Positions 6,943-16,285 of a DNA stretch of 20,289 nt are shown here, piece by piece. Every line of letters starts with the position of its first letter. Position 1 is the stretch's first letter. The position numbers and the translations under genes were made by a program. This DNA is from Zoogloea sp. (GTDB lineage Bacteria; Pseudomonadota; Gammaproteobacteria; Burkholderiales; Rhodocyclaceae), in assembly GCA_016790385.1 (NCBI GenBank), contig JAEUNV010000157.1, positions 1 to 20,289 on the forward strand, written 5' to 3'. The notes beneath the pieces were generated by a model, which saw only the letters and a list, made by a program, of their open reading frames with translations, had not been told where the DNA came from and did no database searches.

Positions 6943-8091
6943 GTGTTTGCGCCGGTCTATCTCGATCACAACGCCACGTCGCCGCTAGCCCCGTCGGTGC
7001 GGGAGGCGATGCTGCCGTGGCTGGGTGATCGGTTCGGCAATGCATCGAGTCGCCATGAGTACGGACGTGCTGCCCGCAAGGCGATTGACGAAGCGCGGAG
7101 CAGGGTTGCAGCGGCTGTGAACGCACATCCCACTGAAGTGATCTTCACCAGCGGTGGTTCGGAAGCGAACAACCTTTTCATCAAGGGAGTTGCGGCCTTG
7201 ATGAAGCCCGGTTTGGTGGCCTTGAGCGCCATCGAACATCCCTGCGTGCGCGAGCCGGCCCGGCAGTTGATTCGGAGCGGATGGCGCTGTGAGGAGATTG
7301 CTGTTGATACGGCAGGGCGTATTGACTTGCAGGCCTTTGATCGTGTGCTTGCCGACAGACCTCGGATGGTTTCGGTCATGCTGGCAAACAATGAGACCGG
7401 GGTGATCCAGGACGTGGCAACACTTGCCGCCGCAACCCGCAAGTGTGGCGGCTGGATGCACTGTGATGCGGTGCAGGCATTGGGCAAGATTCCCGTGGAT
7501 TTTCGCGCCCTCGGCGTGCACGGAATGAGCTTGTCGGCCCACAAGATTCAAGGCCCGCTGGGAGTCGGCGCGCTGATTGTCGACAAGCGGGTTGAGTTGG
7601 CCCCCCTGGTGGCTGGGGGCGGTCAGGAGCGCAATCTGCGCTCAGGAACCGAGAACGTGATGGCCATTGTCGGTTTCGCAGCAGCCTGTGATGTGGTGCT
7701 GGCGGAGCGTGATCAGCGCAGCGCCAGGCTTGCCGCGCTGCGGGAGGTGCTCGAGCAGGGATTGGTCGCCATGGGAGCGCAGCTGTTTTCGGCGGATGCC
7801 CCACGTCTGCCCAATACCAGTTTCTTTGCCATCCCGGGCGTGGACGGTGAAACCCTGGTGGGTAGGCTGGACAGGGCGGGATTTGCGGTGGCGAGCGGTT
7901 CGGCCTGTTCCAGTGCCGATCCAGCGCCCTCCCATACGCTGCTTTCCATGGGCGTTGACCCTGATCTGGCCCGCGCAGCGGTGCGAGTCAGCCTGGGCGC
8001 CGGCAGTTTGCGGCAGGACGTGGATGGATTTCTGGTTGCGCTGGGTGAGAGTTTGGCGAGCCTTCGAACGATGACCGCAATGGCGGTCTAA
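6943..8091 (+). CDS. Second IscS/NifS-like cysteine desulfurase
   Basis: A 382-residue PLP-dependent cysteine desulfurase of the IscS/NifS (group I) type. The PLP lysine is K201 in SLSAHKIQGPLG, the PLP-stacking histidine is H99 in AIEHPCVRE, and the catalytic cysteine is C322 in ASGSACSSADPAPSHTLLSMG. Compared with the IscS encoded next door it is about 20 residues shorter and lacks the conserved C-terminal SPLWDMF tail that binds IscU, so it may deliver sulfur to a different acceptor (inference). It starts with GTG at 6943, preceded by GGGAG (6931-6935) at 7 bases; no ATG is available near the homologous start PVYLDHNATSP. It is 18 bases after iscR and 42 bases before iscS, in the same operon. 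All catalytic residues are present, so it should be active. Confidence 0.9.
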   Translation: MFAPVYLDHNATSPLAPSVREAMLPWLGDRFGNASSRHEYGRAARKAIDEARSRVAAAVNAHPTEVIFTSGGSEANNLFIKGVAALMKPGLVALSAIEHPCVREPARQLIRSGWRCEEIAVDTAGRIDLQAFDRVLADRPRMVSVMLANNETGVIQDVATLAAATRKCGGWMHCDAVQALGKIPVDFRALGVHGMSLSAHKIQGPLGVGALIVDKRVELAPLVAGGGQERNLRSGTENVMAIVGFAAACDVVLAERDQRSARLAALREVLEQGLVAMGAQLFSADAPRLPNTSFFAIPGVDGETLVGRLDRAGFAVASGSACSSADPAPSHTLLSMGVDPDLARAAVRVSLGAGSLRQDVDGFLVALGESLASLRTMTAMAV

Positions 8092-8133
8092 GTTCTTGGA
8101 ATGAATCAATTTTGCGGCACGGAGAAGATGAAC

Positions 8134-9345
8134 ATGCTCAAGTTTCCGATCTACCTCGATTACTCGGCGACAACGCCGGTGGACCCCCGCGTGGCCGAGA
8201 AGATGATTCCCTACCTGACGGAGTTGTTCGGCAATCCGGCATCCCGTAGCCATTCCTATGGCTGGGTTGCAGAGAAGGCGGTGGAAGAGGCGCGCGAAGA
8301 GGTTGCGGCGCTCGTGAACGCGGATGCCAAGGAGATCATCTGGACCTCCGGGGCCACTGAATCCAACAATCTGGCGATCAAGGGTGCTGCGCACTTCTAT
8401 TCGGGCAAGGGCAAGCACATCATTACCCTCAAGACGGAGCACAAGGCCGTGCTGGATACGGTCCGCGAGCTTGAGCGCCAGGGCTTCGAGGCAAGCTACC
8501 TTGATGTGCAGGAAAACGGCTTGCTCGATCTGGATGTCCTGAAGGCGGCCATTCGACCCGATACCGTCGTGGTGTCGGTCATGTTCGTCAATAATGAGGT
8601 TGGGGTGGTCCAGCCGATTGCCGAGATCGGTGAGCTGTGCCGCGAGAAGGGGATCATCTTCCACGTGGATGCCGCCCAGGCGACGGGCAAGGTAGACATT
8701 GATCTGGCAAAGCTGAAGGTGGACCTGATGTCCTTCAGCGCTCATAAAACCTATGGTCCCAAGGGCATCGGCGCCCTCTATGTTCGCCGCAAACCGCGGG
8801 TCCGCCTGGAGGCCCAGATGCACGGGGGCGGTCATGAGCGGGGTCTGCGTTCCGGTACGCTGGCCACGCACCAGATCGTGGGCATGGGTGAAGCCTTCCG
8901 TCTGGCGCGTCTCGAAATGCTTGAGGAGAATCGGCGAGTCCGCGCCTTGCGTGACAGACTTGTGGCCGGCCTGACTACCATTGAGGAAACCTTTGTCAAT
9001 GGTGACCTGGAGCACCGGGTTCCCCACAATCTCAACATCAGCTTCGCCTACGTGGAGGGCGAATCCCTGATCATGGCGATCAAGGATATCGCCGTATCGA
9101 GCGGCTCCGCCTGCACTTCGGCGAGCCTTGAGCCTTCCTACGTGTTGCGGGCCCTGGGCCGCAATGACGAGCTGGCCCACAGTTCCATCCGTTTCACGAT
9201 CGGCCGTTTCACGACGGTTGAGGAAGTCGATTTCACCATTGACCTGCTGCATAAAAAGATCGGCAAGCTCCGCGAACTCTCTCCCTTGTGGGACATGTTC
9301 AAGGAAGGCGTTGATCTTGATAGCGTGCAGTGGGCCGCGCACTGA
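8134..9345 (+). CDS. iscS: Cysteine desulfurase IscS
   Basis: A 403-residue PLP enzyme (E. coli IscS 404) that converts cysteine to alanine and carries the sulfur as a persulfide for Fe-S clusters, tRNA thiolation and other thio-cofactors. Key residues are H103 ([11 protein letters not shown]), K205 Schiff-base lysine ([12 protein letters not shown]) and C327 on the mobile loop ([21 protein letters not shown]). The C-terminus [20 protein letters not shown] is the IscU-binding tail of true IscS. I start at 8134 because GGAG (8121-8124) is 9 bases before it and the protein then begins [18 protein letters not shown]; the ATG at 8128 (only 3 bases after GGAG) and one at 8101 are less likely. iscU follows after 13 bases. 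Confidence 0.96.
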   Translation: MLKFPIYLDYSATTPVDPRVAEKMIPYLTELFGNPASRSHSYGWVAEKAVEEAREEVAALVNADAKEIIWTSGATESNNLAIKGAAHFYSGKGKHIITLKTEHKAVLDTVRELERQGFEASYLDVQENGLLDLDVLKAAIRPDTVVVSVMFVNNEVGVVQPIAEIGELCREKGIIFHVDAAQATGKVDIDLAKLKVDLMSFSAHKTYGPKGIGALYVRRKPRVRLEAQMHGGGHERGLRSGTLATHQIVGMGEAFRLARLEMLEENRRVRALRDRLVAGLTTIEETFVNGDLEHRVPHNLNISFAYVEGESLIMAIKDIAVSSGSACTSASLEPSYVLRALGRNDELAHSSIRFTIGRFTTVEEVDFTIDLLHKKIGKLRELSPLWDMFKEGVDLDSVQWAAH

Positions 9346-9358
9346 CAGGAGAACCAAA

Positions 9359-9742
9359 ATGGCATATAGCGAAAAAGTCCTGGATCACTACGAGAATCCG
9401 CGCAACGTAGGTGCGTTCGGCAAAGAGGATGAGGACGTGGGCACCGGCATGGTCGGCGCGCCGGCTTGCGGTGACGTGATGAAGCTTCAGATCAAGGTCG
9501 GCAAGGATGGCATCATCGAGGACGCCAAGTTCAAGACCTACGGCTGCGGGTCCGCCATCGCGTCAAGCTCTCTGGTAACCGAGTGGGTCAAGGGCAAGAC
9601 ACTTGATCAGGCCCTGGATATCAAAAACACAGCCATCGCTGAAGAACTGGCGCTGCCGCCGGTCAAGATCCACTGCTCCATCCTGGCCGAGGACGCCATC
9701 AAGGCCGCGGTCGAGGATTACAAGAAGAAGCACAACAGCTGA
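9359..9742 (+). CDS. iscU: Fe-S cluster assembly scaffold IscU
   Basis: A 127-residue scaffold on which [2Fe-2S] and [4Fe-4S] clusters are built from IscS sulfur. Cys37, Cys63 and Cys106, the cluster ligands, and Asp39 are at the E. coli positions ([29 protein letters not shown]). LPPVK at 99-103 is the HscA recognition motif. The start at 9359 follows AGGAG (9347-9351) at 7 bases. This is the middle of the isc operon; iscA begins 13 bases after the stop. Confidence 0.98.
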   Translation: MAYSEKVLDHYENPRNVGAFGKEDEDVGTGMVGAPACGDVMKLQIKVGKDGIIEDAKFKTYGCGSAIASSSLVTEWVKGKTLDQALDIKNTAIAEELALPPVKIHCSILAEDAIKAAVEDYKKKHNS

Positions 9743-9755
9743 AAGAGAGGAGATC

Positions 9756-10079
9756 ATGGCAGTCACCCTGTCCGATAAGGCGGCAACCCATATCGGCAAC
9801 TTCATCGCCAAGCGTGGCAAGGGCGTGGGCATTCGCCTCGGCGTGCGCACGTCCGGATGTTCTGGCATGGCTTACAAGCTGGAGTTTGCTGATGAGGTGC
9901 TGCCGGAAGACGTGGTCTTTGAGAGTCATGGCCTGAAGGTTCTGATCGATCCGAAGAGCCTCCCTTACATGGACGGTACGGAGCTGGATTTCGTCCGTGA
10001 GGGCCTCAACGAAGGTTTCAAGTTCAACAACCCGAATGTGAAGGGCGAGTGCGGCTGCGGCGAGAGTTTCACCGTTTGA
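9756..10079 (+). CDS. iscA: A-type Fe-S carrier IscA
   Basis: A 107-residue A-type carrier (same length as E. coli IscA) that binds iron or Fe-S clusters and passes them to target apoproteins, mainly [4Fe-4S] enzymes under aerobic conditions. The three conserved cysteines are C35 ([10 protein letters not shown]) and C99/C101 (GECGCGESF). A strong purine-rich ribosome site, gagaggag, ends 3 bases before the ATG at 9756. It follows iscU by 13 bases and precedes hscB by 52. Confidence 0.97.
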   Translation: MAVTLSDKAATHIGNFIAKRGKGVGIRLGVRTSGCSGMAYKLEFADEVLPEDVVFESHGLKVLIDPKSLPYMDGTELDFVREGLNEGFKFNNPNVKGECGCGESFTV

Positions 10080-10105
10080 TCGCGATGCCGGTATTCGCGG
10101 CTCGC

Positions 10106-10121
10106 CTGTCCATTCGGACAG
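10106..10121 (+). other. Small RNA hairpin before hscB
   Basis: A perfect 6-bp inverted repeat, CTGTCC (10106-10111) and GGACAG (10116-10121), with a 4-base loop attc, ends at the first base of the GAGGG ribosome site (10121-10125) of hscB. No T-run follows, so it is not an intrinsic terminator. It could set the rate of hscB initiation or mark an RNA-processing point within the isc transcript (inference). Confidence 0.4.
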
Positions 10122-10131
10122 AGGGTTTGAC

Positions 10132-10662
10132 ATGCTTGATCTGAAGCAGGACTACTTTGCACTCTTCGGCCTGCCCACGGGGTTTTCCATTGATATGGAC
10201 AGGCTTGAACAGGCCTATCTCGATATCCAGGGAAAGGTCCATCCCGACCGTTTCGCCCATCTGCCCGACACCGACAAGCGCCTGTCGATGCAATGGGCCA
10301 CGCACGCCAACGAGGCCTTTCGCACCCTCAAGAGTCCGCTGGCCCGCGGCCAGTATCTCCTTGAGCTGAAGGGGATCGACCCTGCTTTTGAAACCAATAC
10401 GGCCATGTCGCCTGAGTTTCTGATGGAGCAGATGGAGTGGCGTGAAGCGCTTGGCGAAGCCCGTGAAGCGGCGGATGAGGAGGTGCTCGAGGATCTGGCC
10501 CGACGTATTCGCCATGCCAATCGCGCGCTGATTGAACAGCTCGAGCTTGAGCTCGATCAGAAGGGCGATCTGCACGCGGCGGCGGATACGGTTCGACGCC
10601 TGAAGTTTCTTGAAAAGCTGCAACATGAAATCAATGACGCCTTGACGGCGCTGGAATCCTGA
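10132..10662 (+). CDS. hscB: Co-chaperone HscB (J-type)
   Basis: A 176-residue J-domain protein (E. coli Hsc20 is 171) that delivers IscU to HscA and stimulates its ATPase. The HPD motif is at 37-39 ([10 protein letters not shown]), inside an N-terminal J-domain of about 75 residues. The C-terminal helical bundle ([16 protein letters not shown], residues about 91-176) is the IscU-binding part. Start at 10132 follows GAGGG at 6 bases. The stop codon overlaps the hscA start (TGATG), so the chaperone pair is translationally coupled. Confidence 0.96.
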   Translation: MLDLKQDYFALFGLPTGFSIDMDRLEQAYLDIQGKVHPDRFAHLPDTDKRLSMQWATHANEAFRTLKSPLARGQYLLELKGIDPAFETNTAMSPEFLMEQMEWREALGEAREAADEEVLEDLARRIRHANRALIEQLELELDQKGDLHAAADTVRRLKFLEKLQHEINDALTALES

Positions 10663-12530
10663 TGGCTCTGCTGCAAATTTCCGAACCGGGGATGTCCACG
10701 GCGCCGCACCAGCATCGGCTCGCCGTGGGCATCGATCTGGGTACTACCAACTCGCTGGTTGCAACGGTCCGCAATGGCGTCGCCCAGTGTCTCCAGGACG
10801 AGGAAGGCAAAGTCTTGCTGCCCTCGGCGGTGCATTACCTTGCCGACGGTCAGATCGTTGTGGGCCGCAAGGCTCACTCGGCGCAGGCGGTTGATCCGCG
10901 CAACACCATTGTTTCCGTGAAGCGTTTCATGGGGCGTGGATTGCGGGACGTGTCCCATGTGGAAACCATGCCCTACGACTTTGTGGACGCGGAGGGCATG
11001 GTTCGTCTGCGTACAGTGCAAGGCGTGAAGAGCCCGGTCCAGGTGTCGGCCGAGATCCTCAAGGATCTCCGGCTGAGGGCTGAGCGCAGCCTGGGTGGCG
11101 AATTGACCGGGGCCGTCATCACGGTGCCCGCCTATTTTGATGACGCCCAACGCCAGGCTACCAAGGATGCGGCGCGGCTTGCCGGGCTGAACGTGCTGCG
11201 CCTGCTCAACGAGCCTACGGCTGCCGCCATCGCTTACGGCCTGGAACACGCTTCGGAGGGCATTTACGCAGTCTACGATCTGGGCGGTGGCACCTTCGAC
11301 ATTTCCATCCTGCGTCTTTCGCGCGGTGTGTTCGAGGTGGTGGCGACCAACGGTGATGCTTCCCTGGGCGGGGACGATTTCGATCACCGCCTTTTCTGCT
11401 GGATGCTTGACAACGCGGGGATCTCCCTGCCCTCCGATCGGGATGCCAGACGACTGTTGATGAAGGCTCGGGAGGTCAAGGAGCGCTTGAGCCTTGATGA
11501 ATCCGTGTCGATCCGGATGACTCTGGAACGTGGTGATGAGGTGGATCTGACGATCGATCGTTCGGTCTTCGTCGACATAACCCGTCCGCTTGTGGCCAAG
11601 ACTCTGAAGCCGGTCAGGAAGGCCTTGCGTGACGCAGGGCTCGACGCGGGGGACGTGAAGGGCGTGGTGATGGTGGGCGGCGCCACGCGCATGCCCCACG
11701 TGCAGCAGGCCGTTGGCGAGTTCTTCGGCCAGATCCCGCTAACCAATCTTGATCCGGACACCGTTGTGGCCATTGGCGCCGCAATTCAGGCCAACGTGCT
11801 GGCGGGCAATCGGGCGGCGGAGGACGAATGGTTGCTGCTCGACGTCATTCCCCTTTCCCTTGGTATCGAGACCATGGGGGGGCTGGTCGAGAAGATCATT
11901 CCTCGCAACGCCACCATCCCGACCGCGCGCGCCCAGGATTTCACCACCTTCAAGGATGGCCAGACGGCGATGGCTTTCCATGTGGTGCAAGGGGAGCGCG
12001 AGCTGGTTTCCGCCTGCCGCTCCCTGGCTCGTTTCGAGCTGCGCGGGATTCCGCCCTTGGTAGCGGGGGCGGCGCGCATCCGTGTCACATTTCAGGTGGA
12101 TGCAGATGGTCTGCTGTCGGTCTCCGCCCGGGAGCAGACCACCGGTGTGGAGGCTCGCGTCGAAGTCAAGCCGTCCTACGGTCTGGCCGACCATGAAATC
12201 GCCGACATGTTGAAGTCGGGTTTCGAAAATGCTCGGGACGACATGGAGTTGCGGGGCTTGCGGGAGCAGCAGGTCGAGGCTGCGCGAGTCATTGAAGCCA
12301 CGATGAAGGCGCTGGATGCCGACGGTGGGCTGCTGAATGCCCATGAGCGCACCGCACTGGATGCGGCGATCGGCGCGTTGCAAAGCGCTGCCGATGGCCA
12401 GGACGCGCGAGCCATCAAGATTCAGCTTGAAGCTTTTAATCGGGCGTCCAACGAGTTTGCGTCACGCCGCATGGACAAGAGCATTCGCGAGGCCCTGGCG
12501 GGTCAGCGGATTGACGATCTTCGGATCTGA
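10662..12530 (+). CDS. hscA: Hsp70-class chaperone HscA
   Basis: A 622-residue specialised Hsp70 (E. coli HscA 616) that uses ATP to release clusters from IscU through its LPPVK peptide. The N-terminus [20 protein letters not shown] is the typical HscA leader, then the phosphate-1 loop [14 protein letters not shown] at 23-36, phosphate-2 [10 protein letters not shown] at 204-213 and adenosine loop [13 protein letters not shown]. The interdomain linker [14 protein letters not shown] is near residue 393, followed by the beta-sandwich and a helical lid. There is no DnaK-type EEVD tail. The first base of the ATG is shared with the hscB stop codon. A later ATG (residue 11) is unlikely because the leader is conserved. 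fdx follows after 15 bases. Confidence 0.97.
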   Translation: MALLQISEPGMSTAPHQHRLAVGIDLGTTNSLVATVRNGVAQCLQDEEGKVLLPSAVHYLADGQIVVGRKAHSAQAVDPRNTIVSVKRFMGRGLRDVSHVETMPYDFVDAEGMVRLRTVQGVKSPVQVSAEILKDLRLRAERSLGGELTGAVITVPAYFDDAQRQATKDAARLAGLNVLRLLNEPTAAAIAYGLEHASEGIYAVYDLGGGTFDISILRLSRGVFEVVATNGDASLGGDDFDHRLFCWMLDNAGISLPSDRDARRLLMKAREVKERLSLDESVSIRMTLERGDEVDLTIDRSVFVDITRPLVAKTLKPVRKALRDAGLDAGDVKGVVMVGGATRMPHVQQAVGEFFGQIPLTNLDPDTVVAIGAAIQANVLAGNRAAEDEWLLLDVIPLSLGIETMGGLVEKIIPRNATIPTARAQDFTTFKDGQTAMAFHVVQGERELVSACRSLARFELRGIPPLVAGAARIRVTFQVDADGLLSVSAREQTTGVEARVEVKPSYGLADHEIADMLKSGFENARDDMELRGLREQQVEAARVIEATMKALDADGGLLNAHERTALDAAIGALQSAADGQDARAIKIQLEAFNRASNEFASRRMDKSIREALAGQRIDDLRI

Positions 12531-12545
12531 ACCCAGTACATCATT

Positions 12546-12890
12546 ATGACAACACTTATTGTGCTTCCCCATGTGGAGCTTTGCCCGGACGGCGCGGTTA
12601 TCGATGCCGAGCCGGGGCAGTCGATCTGCGATGCGCTGCTGCAAAACGACATCGCGATCGACCATGCTTGCGAGAAGTCATGCGCCTGCACCACTTGCCA
12701 TGTGGTCGTGCGCGACGGTTTCGGCAGCCTTGAGCCTGCAGAGGAGCTTGAAGAAGACCTTCTCGACAAGGCCTGGGGGCTGGAGCCCACGTCCCGGCTG
12801 TCTTGCCAGGCACTGGTGGGTGATACGCCGCTCACGGTCGAGATTCCCAAGTATTCGATCAACATGGTCAAGGAGGGAAAGCGGGGATGA
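12546..12890 (+). CDS. fdx: Adrenodoxin-type [2Fe-2S] ferredoxin of the isc operon
   Basis: A 114-residue vertebrate-type ferredoxin (E. coli Fdx 111) that supplies electrons for cluster assembly on IscU. Cluster ligands are C42, C48, C51 (HACEKSCACTTCHV) and C87 (SRLSCQAL), at the E. coli positions, with the extra conserved Cys46. The acidic patch EPAEELEEDLLDKAWGLEP is the partner-binding helix. The ATG at 12546 has no obvious Shine-Dalgarno, so it may rely on coupling to hscA 15 bases upstream. The stop overlaps iscX (ATGA). Confidence 0.96.
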   Translation: MTTLIVLPHVELCPDGAVIDAEPGQSICDALLQNDIAIDHACEKSCACTTCHVVVRDGFGSLEPAEELEEDLLDKAWGLEPTSRLSCQALVGDTPLTVEIPKYSINMVKEGKRG

Positions 12891-13081
12891 AATGGACAGA
12901 TGTGCAGGAAATCGCGATTCAGTTGTCCGAGGTCTACCCTGAGGTGGATCCGCTTAAGGTGAATTTCGTCGATCTGATGAAGTGGACCATGGCCTTGCCG
13001 GAATTCGACGACGATCCCAAGCATTGCGGTGAGCGAATCCTTGAAGGCATTCAGCAGGCCTGGATAGAAGAAGTGGCCTGA
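12887..13081 (+). CDS. iscX: Fe-S assembly protein IscX (IscS modulator)
   Basis: A 64-residue acidic protein (E. coli IscX/YfhJ 66). It binds IscS at the frataxin/ferredoxin site and iron, and is thought to adjust desulfurase activity. The family signature is clear: MKWTDVQEIAIQLSEVYPEV, then VNFVDLMKWTMALPEFDDDP and the ending EGIQQAWIEE. AGGAGGG (12871-12877) lies 9 bases before the ATG, and the ATG overlaps the fdx stop. Its own stop overlaps the peroxidase start (TGATG). Confidence 0.95.
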   Translation: MKWTDVQEIAIQLSEVYPEVDPLKVNFVDLMKWTMALPEFDDDPKHCGERILEGIQQAWIEEVA

Positions 13082-13575
13082 TGCAAGACATGCCCGGCAA
13101 TATCCTTGGCTTCGAGGCCAAGGGGCTCAACGGTGAAACGATACGTTTCGCTGATATGGCGGGGCGGGTCGTACTTGTGGTCAATACGGCCAGCGAATGT
13201 GGTTTCACCCCCCAGTACGCCGGCCTTCAGGCCCTCCACGAGGCATATGCCGGGCGAGGTCTGGTGATTGTCGGTTTTCCGTGCAACCAGTTTGGCGGGC
13301 AGGAGCCGGGCGACGCCGGGCGGATCGCGGATTTCTGCCAGCGCAATTATGGGGTCGGCTTTCTGATGGCCGATAAGGTTCTGGTCAAGGGAGAGGGCGC
13401 TCACCCCCTCTTTGCCTACCTTACTTCGGCATTGCCCGGGGTGTTGGGCAGCGAGGCCATCAAGTGGAACTTCACCAAGTTCCTGATTGATAAATCTGGC
13501 GTTCCGGTCAAGCGCTACGCGCCGATGACGCCGCCCGGCGAGCTGGGCGGGGACATCGAAGCGCTTCTCCGGTGA
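13081..13575 (+). CDS. Glutathione peroxidase family protein (Cys type)
   Basis: A 164-residue thioredoxin-fold peroxidase (E. coli BtuE-like) that reduces hydrogen or lipid peroxides with thioredoxin or glutathione. The peroxidatic residue is Cys40 in NTASECGFTPQY, where some homologues have selenocysteine. The partners Gln74 (FGGQEPG) and Trp129/Asn130 (KWNFTKFL) complete the catalytic tetrad. Cys68 (GFPCNQFGGQ) and Cys86 are candidates for the resolving cysteine. No signal peptide is present. The ATG at 13081 shares a base with the iscX stop, so it reads as the last gene of the isc operon; an ATG 9 bases later is possible. It converges on the receiver-protein gene with 8 bases between. Linkage to isc suggests protection of the Fe-S machinery from peroxide (inference). 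Confidence 0.92.
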   Translation: MQDMPGNILGFEAKGLNGETIRFADMAGRVVLVVNTASECGFTPQYAGLQALHEAYAGRGLVIVGFPCNQFGGQEPGDAGRIADFCQRNYGVGFLMADKVLVKGEGAHPLFAYLTSALPGVLGSEAIKWNFTKFLIDKSGVPVKRYAPMTPPGELGGDIEALLR

Positions 13576-13583
13576 AACGGGGT

Positions 13584-14033
13584 TTAGCGGGCTGTCGGGT
13601 CGGAGGGTTCGTTGAGCGACAGCCAGTAAAGACCAAGCTGCCCGACTGCTTGCAGGAAACGCTCAAAATCGACGGGTTTCCGGATGTAGCTGTTGGCCCC
13701 GAGTCGATAGGCTTCGAAAATGTCCTGGTGTTCCTTCGAGGTAGTCAGTACGACCACCGGCAGAAGAGCCGTGCGCTCATCGGCGCGAATCCTTCGTAAT
13801 ACTTCCAGCCCATCAATGCGCGGAAGCTTCAGATCGAGCAACACAAAAGCCGGCATGATCATGCTGTCCCGGTTCGAGAATTGCCCGGTGCAGAAGAGGT
13901 AATCCAGCGCCTCGACACCGTCCCGAGCAACAACCACTTGGTTCGCAATCTTGTTTTTGCTGAATGCCCGCAGCGTCAGGGCTTCGTCATCGGGATTGTC
14001 CTCCACGAGGAGGATGGGGCGATCGGTCGCCAT
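13584..14033 (-). CDS. Single-domain response regulator, Rcp1 type
   Basis: A 149-residue stand-alone receiver domain without output domain. The phospho-acceptor is D67 (VLLDLKLPRIDGLEVL), the acidic pocket is E11/D12 (LVEDNPDDE), the switch Thr is in VVLTTSKEHQD at 95-105 and the conserved Lys is K119 (YIRKPVDF). The ending LGLYWLSLNEPS is the hallmark of the Rcp1 branch, which in cyanobacteria partners phytochrome kinases and elsewhere partners hybrid or PAS/GAF histidine kinases. The 15-residue insert CTGQFSNRDSMIMPA between helix 2 and the phospho-site is also typical. No kinase is nearby, so the partner is encoded elsewhere. AAGGAG lies 5 bases before the ATG. The upstream region is unusually AT-rich. 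Confidence 0.9.
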   Translation of the reverse strand: MATDRPILLVEDNPDDEALTLRAFSKNKIANQVVVARDGVEALDYLFCTGQFSNRDSMIMPAFVLLDLKLPRIDGLEVLRRIRADERTALLPVVVLTTSKEHQDIFEAYRLGANSYIRKPVDFERFLQAVGQLGLYWLSLNEPSDPTAR

Positions 14034-14043
14034 AAAAGCTCCT

Positions 14044-14118
14044 TGATCTTGCTTTTGTGTTTTTGTTGATTACGGTGATTTAGGGAAGAAAATGATGAAT
14101 CCCTCCCAAGCAAGATCA
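14044..14118. repeat. 11-bp perfect inverted repeat upstream of the receiver gene
   Basis: TGATCTTGCTT at 14044-14054 and its exact reverse complement AAGCAAGATCA at 14108-14118 are separated by 53 bases. The near arm abuts the ribosome site of the receiver gene. The far arm overlaps a minus-strand TATGAT (14115-14120) that could be its -10 box, although no good -35 is seen. The arms could be operator half-sites or form a long stem in the transcript (inference). Confidence 0.5.
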
Positions 14119-14171
14119 TAAGTACGGCGGGGCTTGAAACAGGTGGACCGAATTCGCATTTTTGAGTGCTT

Positions 14172-16285
<2,114 letters not shown>

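Noticed and set aside
7642..9357. A 571-codon open frame on the minus strand antisense to both desulfurase genes
   Set aside because: It mirrors two certain genes that share a reading phase, has no recognisable protein features, and is a common artefact in GC-rich coding DNA.
10557..11699. A 380-codon minus-strand open frame inside hscB/hscA
   Set aside because: Antisense to conserved chaperone sequence, no family resemblance; composition effect.
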